DNA of 64,000 bases, taken from positions 1 through 64,000 of the forward strand of contig JAFRQM010000037.1 of NCBI GenBank assembly GCA_017428625.1, written 5' to 3'. Shown here piece by piece: positions 36,079-44,031 of the stretch (positions are counted from its first letter, which is position 1; every line of letters begins with the position of its first letter). Source of the stretch: Clostridia bacterium (GTDB lineage Bacteria; Bacillota; Clostridia; Oscillospirales; Acutalibacteraceae). Under the pieces are notes generated by a model. That model searched no databases, had not been told where the DNA came from, and saw only the letters and a program-made list of their open reading frames with translations. The position numbers and the translations under genes were made by a program.

Positions 36079-36349
36079 GAGTAACATCATAATTAATTCT
36101 TCCAAACACATAAGAAACTATATCATCAAGGCAATAGAACGCATTAAGCAATAACTCATCGCCATCAATTTTGAATCCAAATTCATTTTCAACATCAATA
36201 AGGATTTTTACAAATAATATAGAATGTATTCCTTGTGATAAAAAAGTATCATTAGGGTTTAAAATAGTAGATGTTTTTAACTGCCTTTGAGCTATATCAA
36301 TTATTCTTTTTCTGCAGTTTTCATATGTTTGATTTCCTTTTTGAACCAT
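36071..36349 (-). CDS. stand-alone acyl/peptidyl carrier protein
   Basis: A 92-residue carrier protein. The phosphopantetheine attachment site is Ser43 in SQGIHSILFVKILIDVE, corresponding to the usual G-x-D/H-S-L motif, here with His before Ser. Helix 2 and the EFGFKI element that follow are typical. It overlaps the end of the adenylation gene by ~49 bp and the start of the ligase gene by 8 bp, so the three are translationally linked. GAGGTGG precedes the ATG. It is the likely partner of the glycine-type adenylation protein and is modified by the PPTase at 38029. Confidence 0.88.
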   Translation of the reverse strand: MVQKGNQTYENCRKRIIDIAQRQLKTSTILNPNDTFLSQGIHSILFVKILIDVENEFGFKIDGDELLLNAFYCLDDIVSYVFGRINYDVTHE

Positions 36350-37794
36350 CTAACCACCTCATTACGATCTATTTTTAAATTCTCATTTAAAGGGAAAGAT
36401 TTAATCGCTTTTATTTGTTCAATAAATACCCCATTAGGATAATATTCATAGAGTATATTATTTAACTGTGAAAACAAATTCTCTTTATAGTCATTTGCTT
36501 GACAAATAACAATTAAACCGGTTAACTGTTGTGGCTTAAATGCTATTGTTTTTATTCCAAGTTTAATTTCAATTATGTTTTCTATATCTTCTAATTCTAT
36601 TCTAATACCGTTAATCTTTACTTGATTGTCAATACGCCCCAAAATGATTATTTGTTTATCTTTATTATATTTAGCAATATCTCCTGTTTTATAGTATTTT
36701 TTTTCATTTTCATAGAAATAAAGTTCGCTGTCTTCTGTAGAAGAATTGGTATATCCCGAAAAAAGCTGATTACTATAAACAATTAACTCGCCCTTTGATT
36801 GGTCATATGGTGACAGTATTACTCCATTTCGCATTATTGCCAATTGGCTTTCACCCAAACCAAACCCAATCGAAAGATCATTTGTTTCTTTGATATGTTT
36901 AAATGAACACCAAATAGTTGTTTCTGTGGGGCCATACATGTTATATATTTGAATATTCTTCTTTAATAAACCAATAATATGTTTTTTTCGTATGTGCTCA
37001 CCACCGAAGAACACAGTTTTTAATGATTCATTTATTTTTTCTTCAAATCCATACATCCTCAACAATTCATATTGGGAAGGAGTTATTTGCAAAAAATCAA
37101 TTTTTTCACGATTAATAATGTTAATTAAACGTGTTGGAATCTGTAAGTCAATATCTTCTGCGACTATTATTGTTTTATTGTTTATAATTGGAATTAATAT
37201 TTCCAACAAAGAAATGTCAAAATTAATGCTTGAAACCCATAGGAATCTTTCGAAAACAGAAAAATCAAATTCACTTCTTATGTTTTTTATGAAAGATAAT
37301 AAAGCTCTGTACGATATTTTTACGCCTTTTGGAACACCAGTACTACCAGAAGTGAATATTATATATGCAATGTCATTTTCTTGCCTAATTATTGGAGTTT
37401 TTATTTTGCTAGGAACAATCGCTTTATCATATATATTCACAAAAACAACAGAATCTTTTTCTAATGAAAAAAAACCGGTAACAAACAAATCATTACAAAT
37501 TCTCTTTATCTTATCATATTTAGTATTAATATTGCATGGAACAAATGGAATTCTTAAAAAGAGTGCTGCAAGTATAAAAGCAATAGTATCTGCTGAACGT
37601 TTAAATCTAAAAACGGCAGCTAAAAGATTATCATGTTTTTTTAACAATCTTGTATATTTTTCGATTAAAGACTGCAATTCAAAGTAAAAAACAGTTTTGG
37701 AGTAGTCTTTAATTGCAACATAATGCTTATTGGGTTTTAAAAAAAGAGATATCAGTTCTTTATAGGCATCTTTGTCATTGGCATTTTTTTGCAT
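36301..37794 (-). CDS. stand-alone NRPS adenylation protein, predicted glycine-activating
   Basis: A 497-residue amino-acid adenylation enzyme without condensation domain. It has core A3 FTSGSTGVPKG, A5 NMYGPTETTIW, A7 YKTGDIAKY, A8 GRIDNQVKINGIRIE and an A10-like NENLKIDR with the catalytic Lys. Aligned by hand to GrsA, the ten specificity residues read D-I-L-Q-F-G-M-I-W-K (D193, I194, L197, Q236, F262, G264, M286, I294, W295, A10 Lys), two conservative changes from the classical glycine code DILQLGLIWK (as in DhbF). It should load glycine on the carrier protein that overlaps its 3' end. Confidence 0.88.
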   Translation of the reverse strand: MQKNANDKDAYKELISLFLKPNKHYVAIKDYSKTVFYFELQSLIEKYTRLLKKHDNLLAAVFRFKRSADTIAFILAALFLRIPFVPCNINTKYDKIKRICNDLFVTGFFSLEKDSVVFVNIYDKAIVPSKIKTPIIRQENDIAYIIFTSGSTGVPKGVKISYRALLSFIKNIRSEFDFSVFERFLWVSSINFDISLLEILIPIINNKTIIVAEDIDLQIPTRLINIINREKIDFLQITPSQYELLRMYGFEEKINESLKTVFFGGEHIRKKHIIGLLKKNIQIYNMYGPTETTIWCSFKHIKETNDLSIGFGLGESQLAIMRNGVILSPYDQSKGELIVYSNQLFSGYTNSSTEDSELYFYENEKKYYKTGDIAKYNKDKQIIILGRIDNQVKINGIRIELEDIENIIEIKLGIKTIAFKPQQLTGLIVICQANDYKENLFSQLNNILYEYYPNGVFIEQIKAIKSFPLNENLKIDRNEVVRWFKKEIKHMKTAEKE

Positions 37795-38028
37795 TTTCAG
37801 TTTTTCCTTTTATTAATTATCTCTTATAATTCATATAATTTTTACAATAAAGCAAAAAAACATGCAATAAATGAATTCATTTGAAAGCAGACTTTTTAAA
37901 GTAGTCATTTGAACTTTAAATATGAGTTTTGAAACCACAATTGTGTAATTTTTTATTACAGTTTTAATTTTTATTTTAATAAAATCCTTCTTTTATAGCA
38001 ACCCAAAAGCGAATCATAGTTAGTGATG

Positions 38029-38685
38029 TCAACTGTTAATTCTTAATTCTTCAATTTCTTTTTCAGTAATATTTTTTATTTCAATTCCTGCTTTGTTACA
38101 GCCATCATAATAACTTAAAATATAATCGTCACTTTGTATGGTATAAAAATTATCTTTCAAGAAGTCGTTTATAACGCAAAAGTCATCCAACCTTTTTCGT
38201 AATCCCAACCCTAAATACTTAATAAAAGCTTCTTTTTTTGTCCATATTTCTAAAAAAGCTTTTTGTGGATTAACACATGAAACTGAAATATACTCTTTTT
38301 CTTTTTCAGTAAAAAAGTATTTTGCTATGTCAACACTGTTTTCAGTTTCTTTTTCAATATCAATGCCTACTTTACTATTGGAAAAAGCGATGGCAATCAT
38401 ATCATATGTGTGGGAAATACTAAAAAAAGTATTCTCGAGATCTTCAACAAATGGTTTTCCCAAATCATCATATACAATAGATATTTTACTAATATCTAAG
38501 CTAAGTTCTTTTTGAATAATCAGTTTAACTGCAATGTGTGCATATAAACTAAGCTTTTTATCCATATTGTTTTTTAATTCATTTAATTGAGTGATTTTTT
38601 TCTCAGACACAAATGTTAAAAGATTGTTATATTTTACTATGTTAAAATCATTATTTATAGGCAATAAATATATGTTCCTTTTCAT
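38029..38685 (-). CDS. Sfp-type 4'-phosphopantetheinyl transferase
   Basis: A 218-residue enzyme that attaches the phosphopantetheine arm of CoA to carrier proteins. It contains the metal and CoA-binding signature VGIDIEKE and the WTKKEAFIKYLGLGL motif. It belongs to the Sfp/Gsp class by length. AGAGG precedes the chosen ATG at 38685. It is the first gene of the leftward cluster and activates the carrier protein at 36071-36349. A TATAAT upstream around 38800 on the minus strand could be its -10 box. Confidence 0.92.
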   Translation of the reverse strand: MKRNIYLLPINNDFNIVKYNNLLTFVSEKKITQLNELKNNMDKKLSLYAHIAVKLIIQKELSLDISKISIVYDDLGKPFVEDLENTFFSISHTYDMIAIAFSNSKVGIDIEKETENSVDIAKYFFTEKEKEYISVSCVNPQKAFLEIWTKKEAFIKYLGLGLRKRLDDFCVINDFLKDNFYTIQSDDYILSYYDGCNKAGIEIKNITEKEIEELRINS

Positions 38686-38712
38686 TATAGTTCCTCTATT
38701 TTTATAATCCAT

Positions 38713-39470
38713 GAATTGAATATATTAGAACACTTTTATAATTATTAATAGTTTCGTTTTAAATATAAGTTGCTTTTCGAAATAGCGTATTATAGTTGTT
38801 TTTAACACTTGCCAATAGTATAATCTTTATAAAAATCACTAAAAGAAAAAAGTTCCAAATAAAAAAAGATATGCTACGGTTTTTCTTCTTTTTGAATAAC
38901 AATAGTAAACTATTTAATGTTTAATGAATGGTAATCTCCAATTAATCAACTTTAGTTACATATAATAAATATGGTTAAATATTATGTTGTCGGCTCCACA
39001 TGACTATTTTCAGACTGACTAGATTTTTAACATTAATCATCGCAAATTAAGGGATTACGGCTACGATTGATTCCAATAATAAACTTAGATATTGAGGAGT
39101 TTTTTAAGAGTAAAAATAAGTGTTTTATAGATTGAAAGATTAATAAAATACATTTTAATAAACCACGTATTAAACTGAACATTAAATGATTACATAATTA
39201 CTTATGAAAAATGAATCGAGTTCAAGCATAGTTTGATATTTTATTTCCAACTCAAAAACATTTTATTTCTGTGGAACAAATGTAAAAAAAGTCAAAAGCC
39301 AATACTTTCACAAGAAATCTATTCCGGTTTTCAATTGATATTATAAGAAATCTTAATTATAGTACGCAATATATGGTTCAACTTCGTTAATTTATTATGC
39401 AATAATGTTGATAAATCATTTTAATAAAGTTATATATCAACAGCATAAATGCGAATTAGGAACAAGAAAA
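38713..39470. other. divergent regulatory region between cluster and agr genes
   Basis: About 760 bp of very AT-rich DNA without a supportable gene. It separates the leftward PPTase gene from the rightward agrA-like gene. On the minus strand TTGGCA and TATAAT near 38820-38790 form a possible promoter for the biosynthetic operon. The length of this region, unusual in a compact element, suggests regulation or an untranslated RNA (an RNAIII-like effector would be located this way), but I see no clear terminator-bounded transcript. Confidence 0.4.
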
Positions 39471-39473
39471 CAA

Positions 39474-39520
39474 ACAGTTTTTTTACTAACACAACAATTC
39501 TGTCGTTAAAATAAACAGTT
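39474..39520 (+). promoter_or_regulatory. three phased LytTR-like repeats upstream of agrA-like gene
   Basis: ACAGTT (39474), ACAATT (39494) and ACAGTT (39515) occur 20-21 bp apart on the same face of the helix. LytTR regulators bind 9-bp direct repeats of the form [AT][AC][AC]GTTn[AG][TG] with 12-bp spacing. TTTAAT follows 20 bp after the last repeat and TAGAAT at 39557-39562. Autoregulation by the AgrA-like protein is inferred. Confidence 0.45.
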
Positions 39521-39613
39521 TTGTATTTCATCATTTACTTTTTAATAACATTTTGATAGAATAATAATATTCTTAGATTGAGAAAATTTTGTTTTTGAAA
39601 AAGGGATAATGTT

Positions 39614-40324
39614 ATGCGAATATGCATTTGTGATGATGATATTTTTATTCATAATGAAATAAAAACATTATTACATTCTATTGAGGTAACTGATACTCAG
39701 TTTGATATTACTTCTTTTTTGTCAGGTGAAGAATTGGTAAAGCATTATGCAGTTGAAAAATACTTTGACATTATATTTTTGGATGTGGAAATGGACCAAG
39801 TAAACGGAATAAAAGTTGCCGAAATAATTCGTAAAATTGATCCGGATACAATTATTATTTTTGTGTCCAGTCATGAAAACTATGTTTTTGAAGTGTTTCG
39901 TTTTGATGCTCTTCACTTTATAAGAAAACCGGTAAGTAAAAAAGAATTTACGGAGGTTTTTCAAAGAGCAATAAGCAGGTATCGTTCTCTTAATTCTTTT
40001 GTCACCTTGAAATGGCAAAGTGAAAGAAATATAATTAAAATTAGTGATATTCTTTATGTGGAAGGATACAAACGACACATAACCGTATATACAAATGAAG
40101 ACAAATATGAATCTATAGGCAAATTAGCCGATATACTTGATGTACTTAAGCCACATGGATTTATTCGCGTACATCAAGGTTTCATTGTTAACATGGACTA
40201 TATAAAACGATTTGATTCAACTGATGTAATACTAAAAAACAATGAAAAAGTAATGATAAGTGTACGCAAACGCACTGAAGCACTTAAGGCCTATGATATA
40301 TATCTTCGAAAATGGAAGTGGTAA
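39614..40324 (+). CDS. AgrA-like LytTR response regulator
   Basis: A 236-residue response regulator. The receiver domain (1-120) has the acidic pair DD at residues 8-9, the phosphoacceptor Asp in IIFLDVEMD and the conserved Lys in FIRKPVSKKEF. The LytTR DNA-binding domain follows (about 135-235, with ILYVEGYKRHITVY and PHGFIRVHQGFIVNMDYI). It is the first gene of a rightward agr operon and is followed five bases later by its kinase. Its probable targets are the repeats at 39474-39520 and in the biosynthetic cluster. Confidence 0.93.
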   Translation: MRICICDDDIFIHNEIKTLLHSIEVTDTQFDITSFLSGEELVKHYAVEKYFDIIFLDVEMDQVNGIKVAEIIRKIDPDTIIIFVSSHENYVFEVFRFDALHFIRKPVSKKEFTEVFQRAISRYRSLNSFVTLKWQSERNIIKISDILYVEGYKRHITVYTNEDKYESIGKLADILDVLKPHGFIRVHQGFIVNMDYIKRFDSTDVILKNNEKVMISVRKRTEALKAYDIYLRKWKW

Positions 40325-40328
40325 ATAA

Positions 40329-41618
40329 ATGTCAAAAGCTATAATATATGCATTTAGTGCTATTGCCGAAATATATATAGCAACTTGTTTTTTCTCTTGG
40401 CTTGGCTCAAAACATATCACAAAAACTATTCATAATATTTGTATTATTGTCATTTGTGTATTGCAAACCGTGAACGCTCTGTTGCTCGGAGATACTAGTT
40501 ACATGATGCTTGTAACAATTATTGTCTTGTTCTTAACATCATTATTGTATCGTATAAAATGGGCTTTAAGAATCATAGGCAGCGTAATTTTATGTATTAT
40601 AATGGCATTAGCTGAAATGATAGTAGTATTAATAACAACTCTAGGCGGACGTGTTGATGTGCCAACGATTCAAGAAAATATGTATTTGTTTGCGATTTGT
40701 GTCTTGTTGGCAAAGTTTACAACATATATTCTTATTTATTTTTTGACACAAAAAAAGCATCATATGAATTCCGGGTTCACATTTGGGTTTGTGGTGTCAA
40801 CTCTGATTCTTCCTATATCCTCAATTCTGGTAATATCACTTTTATATCACTGTTGTTATCGCTTCAATTCCAACTCTTTCCAAATACTAACGTTATTATC
40901 TGCGATCACGTTAATTGCAGCAAATATACTGGTATTTGTGATAATTAATAGACAGGGAGATTACATAAGCACAAAAGAACAACTATTATTTGCTGAACAA
41001 AGTATAAAACAGCAAATGGAACATTATCGTGAATTATTTAAAAGTCAAGAAGAAATTCAAATATTTCGTCATGATACGAAAAACTTTTTTATTTCTCTCC
41101 AATCTTTATTGTCGGCTGGGGACATAAATAGTGCCAAAGATATCATTAATAATAAACTAAACCTTTTAGATATAGAGCAAGGGAAAATAATAAACACTAA
41201 AAATCCTGTTATTGATTCTATCATTTCATATAAAAAAGCATATGCTGAAAGCTTTAATATTGTATTTGATATTTCAATTAAAATAACGGTTCCTATTAGA
41301 ATAAATGAACTTGAATTTGGAGTGCTGTTAGGAAACGCGATTGATAATGCAATTGAAGCAGAACAAAATATGCCTGTTAATCAAAGGTGTATTTCTGTAC
41401 AAATAGTATCTGTTGATGAGACAATTACAGTTTACATTAATAATCCGGTTAAAGAAGAAGTTACGTCTTTGTTATCAAGCAAAAAAGATAAATTTTATCA
41501 TGGTTTTGGATTAAAAAGCATGAAAACAATTGCAGAAAAATATAATGGAATATTAGAAACTTCTTGCGACAGCAACGAATTTCGTTTGAATATTATTATG
41601 CAAAATGTTTCAAACTGA
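40329..41618 (+). CDS. AgrC-like sensor histidine kinase
   Basis: A 429-residue GHKL-type kinase. The N-terminal ~210 residues contain about six or seven transmembrane helices, as in peptide pheromone receptors. The phosphoacceptor region is FRHDTKNFF, the N box is GNAIDNAIEA and the G box is GFGLKSMKTIAEKYNG. It partly overlaps the ribosome binding region of the agrA-like gene end (stop and start within five bases). It should sense the cyclic peptide made from the AgrD at 42349 and phosphorylate the AgrA-like regulator. Confidence 0.92.
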   Translation: MSKAIIYAFSAIAEIYIATCFFSWLGSKHITKTIHNICIIVICVLQTVNALLLGDTSYMMLVTIIVLFLTSLLYRIKWALRIIGSVILCIIMALAEMIVVLITTLGGRVDVPTIQENMYLFAICVLLAKFTTYILIYFLTQKKHHMNSGFTFGFVVSTLILPISSILVISLLYHCCYRFNSNSFQILTLLSAITLIAANILVFVIINRQGDYISTKEQLLFAEQSIKQQMEHYRELFKSQEEIQIFRHDTKNFFISLQSLLSAGDINSAKDIINNKLNLLDIEQGKIINTKNPVIDSIISYKKAYAESFNIVFDISIKITVPIRINELEFGVLLGNAIDNAIEAEQNMPVNQRCISVQIVSVDETITVYINNPVKEEVTSLLSSKKDKFYHGFGLKSMKTIAEKYNGILETSCDSNEFRLNIIMQNVSN

Positions 41619-41683
41619 CATAATTGCATTTTTATTCAACACTTTTGCCTAATCTGTTTTGAATTCAATATATCCATGTTATT

Positions 41684-41720
41684 ATACACATAGTGAATTT
41701 TCATTATGTGTATATTTTTT
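41684..41720 (+). terminator. terminator or attenuator between agrAC and agrBD
   Basis: TATACACATAGTG (41684-41696) pairs with CATTATGTGTATA (41702-41714), one G-T wobble, followed by seven T's. It lies between the kinase gene and agrB, so the sensing and pheromone genes may be expressed at different levels. Confidence 0.75.
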
Positions 41721-41743
41721 ATCTGAGGCGTTGATTATTAAAT

Positions 41744-42352
41744 ATGTATAAAAAAATGTCTTACTGGTTTACGAGGATTTTTATTCAAAACGGTATTATA
41801 AAAAAAGAAGAAAAAGAAGTCTATGAATACAGTTTTGAAGTTTTTATATCTACATTTTTAATAATTGTAGTCATATTTATGATTGCTTTGATTACAAATA
41901 GAATACGAATATCATTGATGTTTGTGCTTGGATTTATTTTTGCTCGAAAGACAAGCGGCGGATATCATGCTAAAAATCACACAAACTGTTTTATAACTAC
42001 TATTTCAAATTATTTAGTTTTTCTTTTTATTGTATCAACAATATCCATTAAACATGTATATCTTATTAATATAATACTTATTATTATATCTGCATTTTTA
42101 ATATATTTTTTGGCTCCAGTAGAAGACCGTAATAAGCCATTGAGCTTAAAAGAAAGAAAGAGATACCGACTACGAAGCAAAATATACGTAATGATTCTAA
42201 TATTGTCTTATTTTCCACTTGCTAGAACTAGAGTATTGCAAATTGAAAGTTTCAGTTTCATTTTTGGAACATTTTCGGTTTCAATTTATTTATTGCTTGG
42301 AAGGATAAAAAATATAAAAACTAATCCTAAAGAAAAGGAGGTGCAGATATGA
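41744..42352 (+). CDS. agrB: AgrB-like pheromone-processing protease
   Basis: A 202-residue membrane protein with about five hydrophobic segments. It contains the family's ARKTSGGYHAKNHTNC, in which the His of GYHA and the Cys seven residues later are the catalytic pair of AgrB cysteine proteases. AgrB cuts the C-terminal tail from AgrD and forms the thiolactone ring. Its stop codon overlaps the agrD start (ATGA). It is on the same strand as the agrAC pair but behind a terminator. Confidence 0.92.
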   Translation: MYKKMSYWFTRIFIQNGIIKKEEKEVYEYSFEVFISTFLIIVVIFMIALITNRIRISLMFVLGFIFARKTSGGYHAKNHTNCFITTISNYLVFLFIVSTISIKHVYLINIILIIISAFLIYFLAPVEDRNKPLSLKERKRYRLRSKIYVMILILSYFPLARTRVLQIESFSFIFGTFSVSIYLLLGRIKNIKTNPKEKEVQI

Positions 42353-42504
42353 AAATGATGACAAAAATCGTGACTATTTTAGGTGGGGCTCTTGCATCAT
42401 TAGTTCTTTTTGTCGGAACAAATTCCGTGAATTCGCCTTGTGTGCTTTTTTTGCACCAACCGATAGTCCCGGAAAAAATGAACAAGTTTAAAAAACAGTT
42501 CTAA
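42349..42504 (+). CDS. agrD: AgrD-like cyclic peptide pheromone precursor, 51 aa
   Basis: This short gene encodes 51 residues. An amphipathic N-terminus starting MKMMTKIVTILGGALASLV is followed by the pheromone region NSPCVLFLHQPIVPEKMNKF and a charged tail. The Cys lies at position 31. The segment after the ring, H-Q-P-x-V-P-E, matches the conserved C-terminal recognition part of clostridial AgrDs. The mature signal is probably a thiolactone ring of Cys-Val-Leu-Phe-Leu with a short N-terminal tail. AAGGAGG is located seven bases upstream, and the ATG overlaps the agrB stop codon. Confidence 0.9.
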   Translation: MKMMTKIVTILGGALASLVLFVGTNSVNSPCVLFLHQPIVPEKMNKFKKQF

Positions 42505-42512
42505 TGAAAAAA

Positions 42513-42553
42513 GACATGCAGGCTTTATCTGATAAAGAAAAGTCTGCATGTCA
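42513..42553. terminator. bidirectional terminator after agrD
   Basis: GACATGCAG (42513-42521) pairs with CTGCATGTC (42545-42553), with inner CTTT/AAAG pairing. It lies between the rightward agrD and the leftward XRE gene ending at 42556. A-rich DNA on the left and TTTACTTATT on the right allow use in both directions. Confidence 0.75.
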
Positions 42554-42555
42554 CT

Positions 42556-43104
42556 TTACTTATTAAAAAACTGATCAATACTAATTCTAAAAAAAGACGC
42601 AATGTCTGCGATGATTAGAGGCTTTGGTAAAGTAGAACTTTGTTCATATAATAAATAGTCTTCTTTACTAATATTTAAATAAGAAGCAATTGCATTAATT
42701 TCGACGGCTCTACATGTTCTTAAATCATATAAATTTTCACAAAATGAATTTGTATATTCAAGCAATATATTTCTAATCACCCTATAATTGATATTGGAAC
42801 AATCAAAAGAACAATAAGCAATTATATTATTCTCAATTGAATTCAATCTTTTTGACAAATCCAGTTTTTTCAAACAATTGATTGACGGTGAAGAGAGAAT
42901 CTCGTTAACTGTAAATTTAGAAAAAATCAGATGGTCTAAAGATACACCATACATAAGTGACAATAGAATAAGAATATCACTTGAAAGTTCAATCGTGCCA
43001 TTTTCATAACGTTTATATTTATAACTACTGATATTAATCAATGAAGATACTTGTGTGTATGTTAAACCCAAATGAATTCGTATCGCTTTAATTTTATTGT
43101 GCAT
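42556..43104 (-). CDS. XRE-type regulator with two HTH-like repeats
   Basis: A 182-residue protein. An N-terminal XRE helix-turn-helix (AIRIHLGLTYTQVSSLINISSYKYKRYENG) and a second, C-terminal HTH-like unit (VEINAIASYLNISKEDYLLYEQ) are visible, each followed by a similar ~15-residue segment. The gene points toward agrD, with the terminator between them. GGAG precedes the ATG. A role as repressor of the agr locus or the cluster is possible from location. It is diverged from the second XRE gene at 43282. Confidence 0.8.
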   Translation of the reverse strand: MHNKIKAIRIHLGLTYTQVSSLINISSYKYKRYENGTIELSSDILILLSLMYGVSLDHLIFSKFTVNEILSSPSINCLKKLDLSKRLNSIENNIIAYCSFDCSNINYRVIRNILLEYTNSFCENLYDLRTCRAVEINAIASYLNISKEDYLLYEQSSTLPKPLIIADIASFFRISIDQFFNK

Positions 43105-43281
43105 AATTAATTCTCCATAATTGTTATAGATGTTATTTTTTACCTTTCATTTCAAATTAATATTATAATAATCCAAATTTGCTTTATATGTCAAGTTTGA
43201 TTTTTAGAGCATTTATTTCCGGGCATAATTTATATTACTATATTATCGTCCAAAATCCATATTTATTAGGGCGGTATTTAT

Positions 43282-43617
43282 ATGTCAAACAATGTTGTAG
43301 GAAATCTTATTAGAAAGAAACGAAAGGAACTTAATTTAACACAAGCAAAACTTGCAGAAATGGTTGATTCAGATCCGTATTATATAAGTAGACTTGAAAC
43401 TGGAAAAAAGAAACTTGGGAGCAAGTTTCTGATAGCTCTTTCAAACGCCCTTGATATTCCAACTGATTTCTTTCTTGGCATAGAATCAAATGTTGCTCTT
43501 CACGAACAGGTTTCAACTATTGAAAAGAAAATGGAAAAGCTTTCCGTTGAAGATAAAGAAATGGTTTTATACATTATGGATATACTTATTGATAGACTGT
43601 CTACAGAAGAAGAATAA
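43282..43617 (+). CDS. XRE-family transcriptional regulator
   Basis: A 111-residue regulator. Residues ~8-65 form a standard XRE HTH (LIRKKRKELNLTQAKLAEMV ... YISRLETGKKKLGSKF). A helical C-terminus follows (KMEKLSVEDKEMVLYIMDILIDRL), typical of short Clostridia repressors. AGGGCGG precedes the ATG. It is transcribed divergently from the XRE gene at 42556 across a 177-bp gap, and the two may regulate each other. Confidence 0.85.
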   Translation: MSNNVVGNLIRKKRKELNLTQAKLAEMVDSDPYYISRLETGKKKLGSKFLIALSNALDIPTDFFLGIESNVALHEQVSTIEKKMEKLSVEDKEMVLYIMDILIDRLSTEEE

Positions 43618-43800
43618 TTTTTTATATCTATTTATTCAATATATGCGACAGAAAAGTCAATCTAAAATGCAATAATGATTATAACCAGCTTTGACGCATG
43701 CTGTATTATGAAGCTGTTCTTTAAGAATAGCAGGTGACTTAAGATTTTATTCTAAATTCATATAATAGTTTATTTACTTGCATCATTACCAAGTCAACAT
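43618..43800. other. intergenic stretch before candidate oriT
   Basis: AT-rich DNA without a supportable gene; together with the following candidate oriT it makes a ~410-bp gap. A rightward continuation in another frame encodes no recognisable product. Confidence 0.4.
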
Positions 43801-43810
43801 CATTTTAGCA

Positions 43811-43960
43811 AGCAGTGCATTTCGCCTCCCGAGTAGGCTTTATGCGTTGCTCCGACATACAGCCGAAGCAACCTTGTTAGGGCACATCCCTAATACCCTT
43901 TAACAACATCTGCACTGCGTTTCGATGAATTGACGCAAACAGCGTTTGCTTAAACCGCAC
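43811..43960. other. candidate origin of transfer region
   Basis: This non-coding GC-richer patch next to the relaxase gene carries two inverted repeats: GTTGCTCCG / CGAAGCAAC (43846-43872, one mismatch) and TTAGGG / CCCTAA (43877-43893). Related copies of GCAGTGCATTTCG / CTGCACTGCGTTTCG flank them. Inverted repeats beside relaxase genes are common oriT features. The nick site cannot be read from the sequence, and oriT may instead lie elsewhere. Confidence 0.35.
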
Positions 43961-43983
43961 TAAAAATCTCAAAACATAAAAAT

Positions 43984-44028
43984 ATCCCACCGACTTCAAT
44001 GAGGTTCACTCATCAAAATCGGTGGGAT
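43984..44028 (-). terminator. terminator of the relaxase operon
   Basis: ATCCCACCGA (43984-43993) pairs with TCGGTGGGAT (44019-44028), with an inner ATGAG/CTCAT stem. On the minus strand it is followed by ATTTTTATGTTTTG. It lies three bases after the relaxase stop codon. Confidence 0.8.
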
Positions 44029-44031
44029 TGT

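Larger units (their letters stand above)
17093..38712 (-). other. biosynthetic gene cluster of unknown product
   Basis: Sixteen leftward genes run from the phosphopantetheinyl transferase to a small membrane peptide. They combine carrier-protein chemistry (adenylation domain, carrier, PPTase), ATP-dependent ligation (asparagine-synthetase-like), two radical SAM enzymes, SAM synthesis, a tRNA-synthetase paralogue, nucleotidyl and phosphotransfer-like enzymes, acyl transfer, amide hydrolysis and ABC export. The DNA is markedly more AT-rich than the ICE backbone except in the middle of metK. Tight spacing and overlaps suggest three or four transcripts, starting near 38800, 32460, 31000 and possibly 37850. 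The locus faces an agr quorum-sensing operon across a 900-bp divergent region. Confidence 0.8.

Noticed and set aside
36992..37687. 231-codon rightward frame opposite the adenylation gene
   Set aside because: Antisense shadow of conserved adenylation motifs; no ribosome binding site.
38713..39470. RNAIII-like effector RNA in the large agr intergenic region
   Set aside because: An attractive idea by analogy with staphylococci, but I see no promoter-terminator pair bounding a transcript; kept only as a possibility in the region note.
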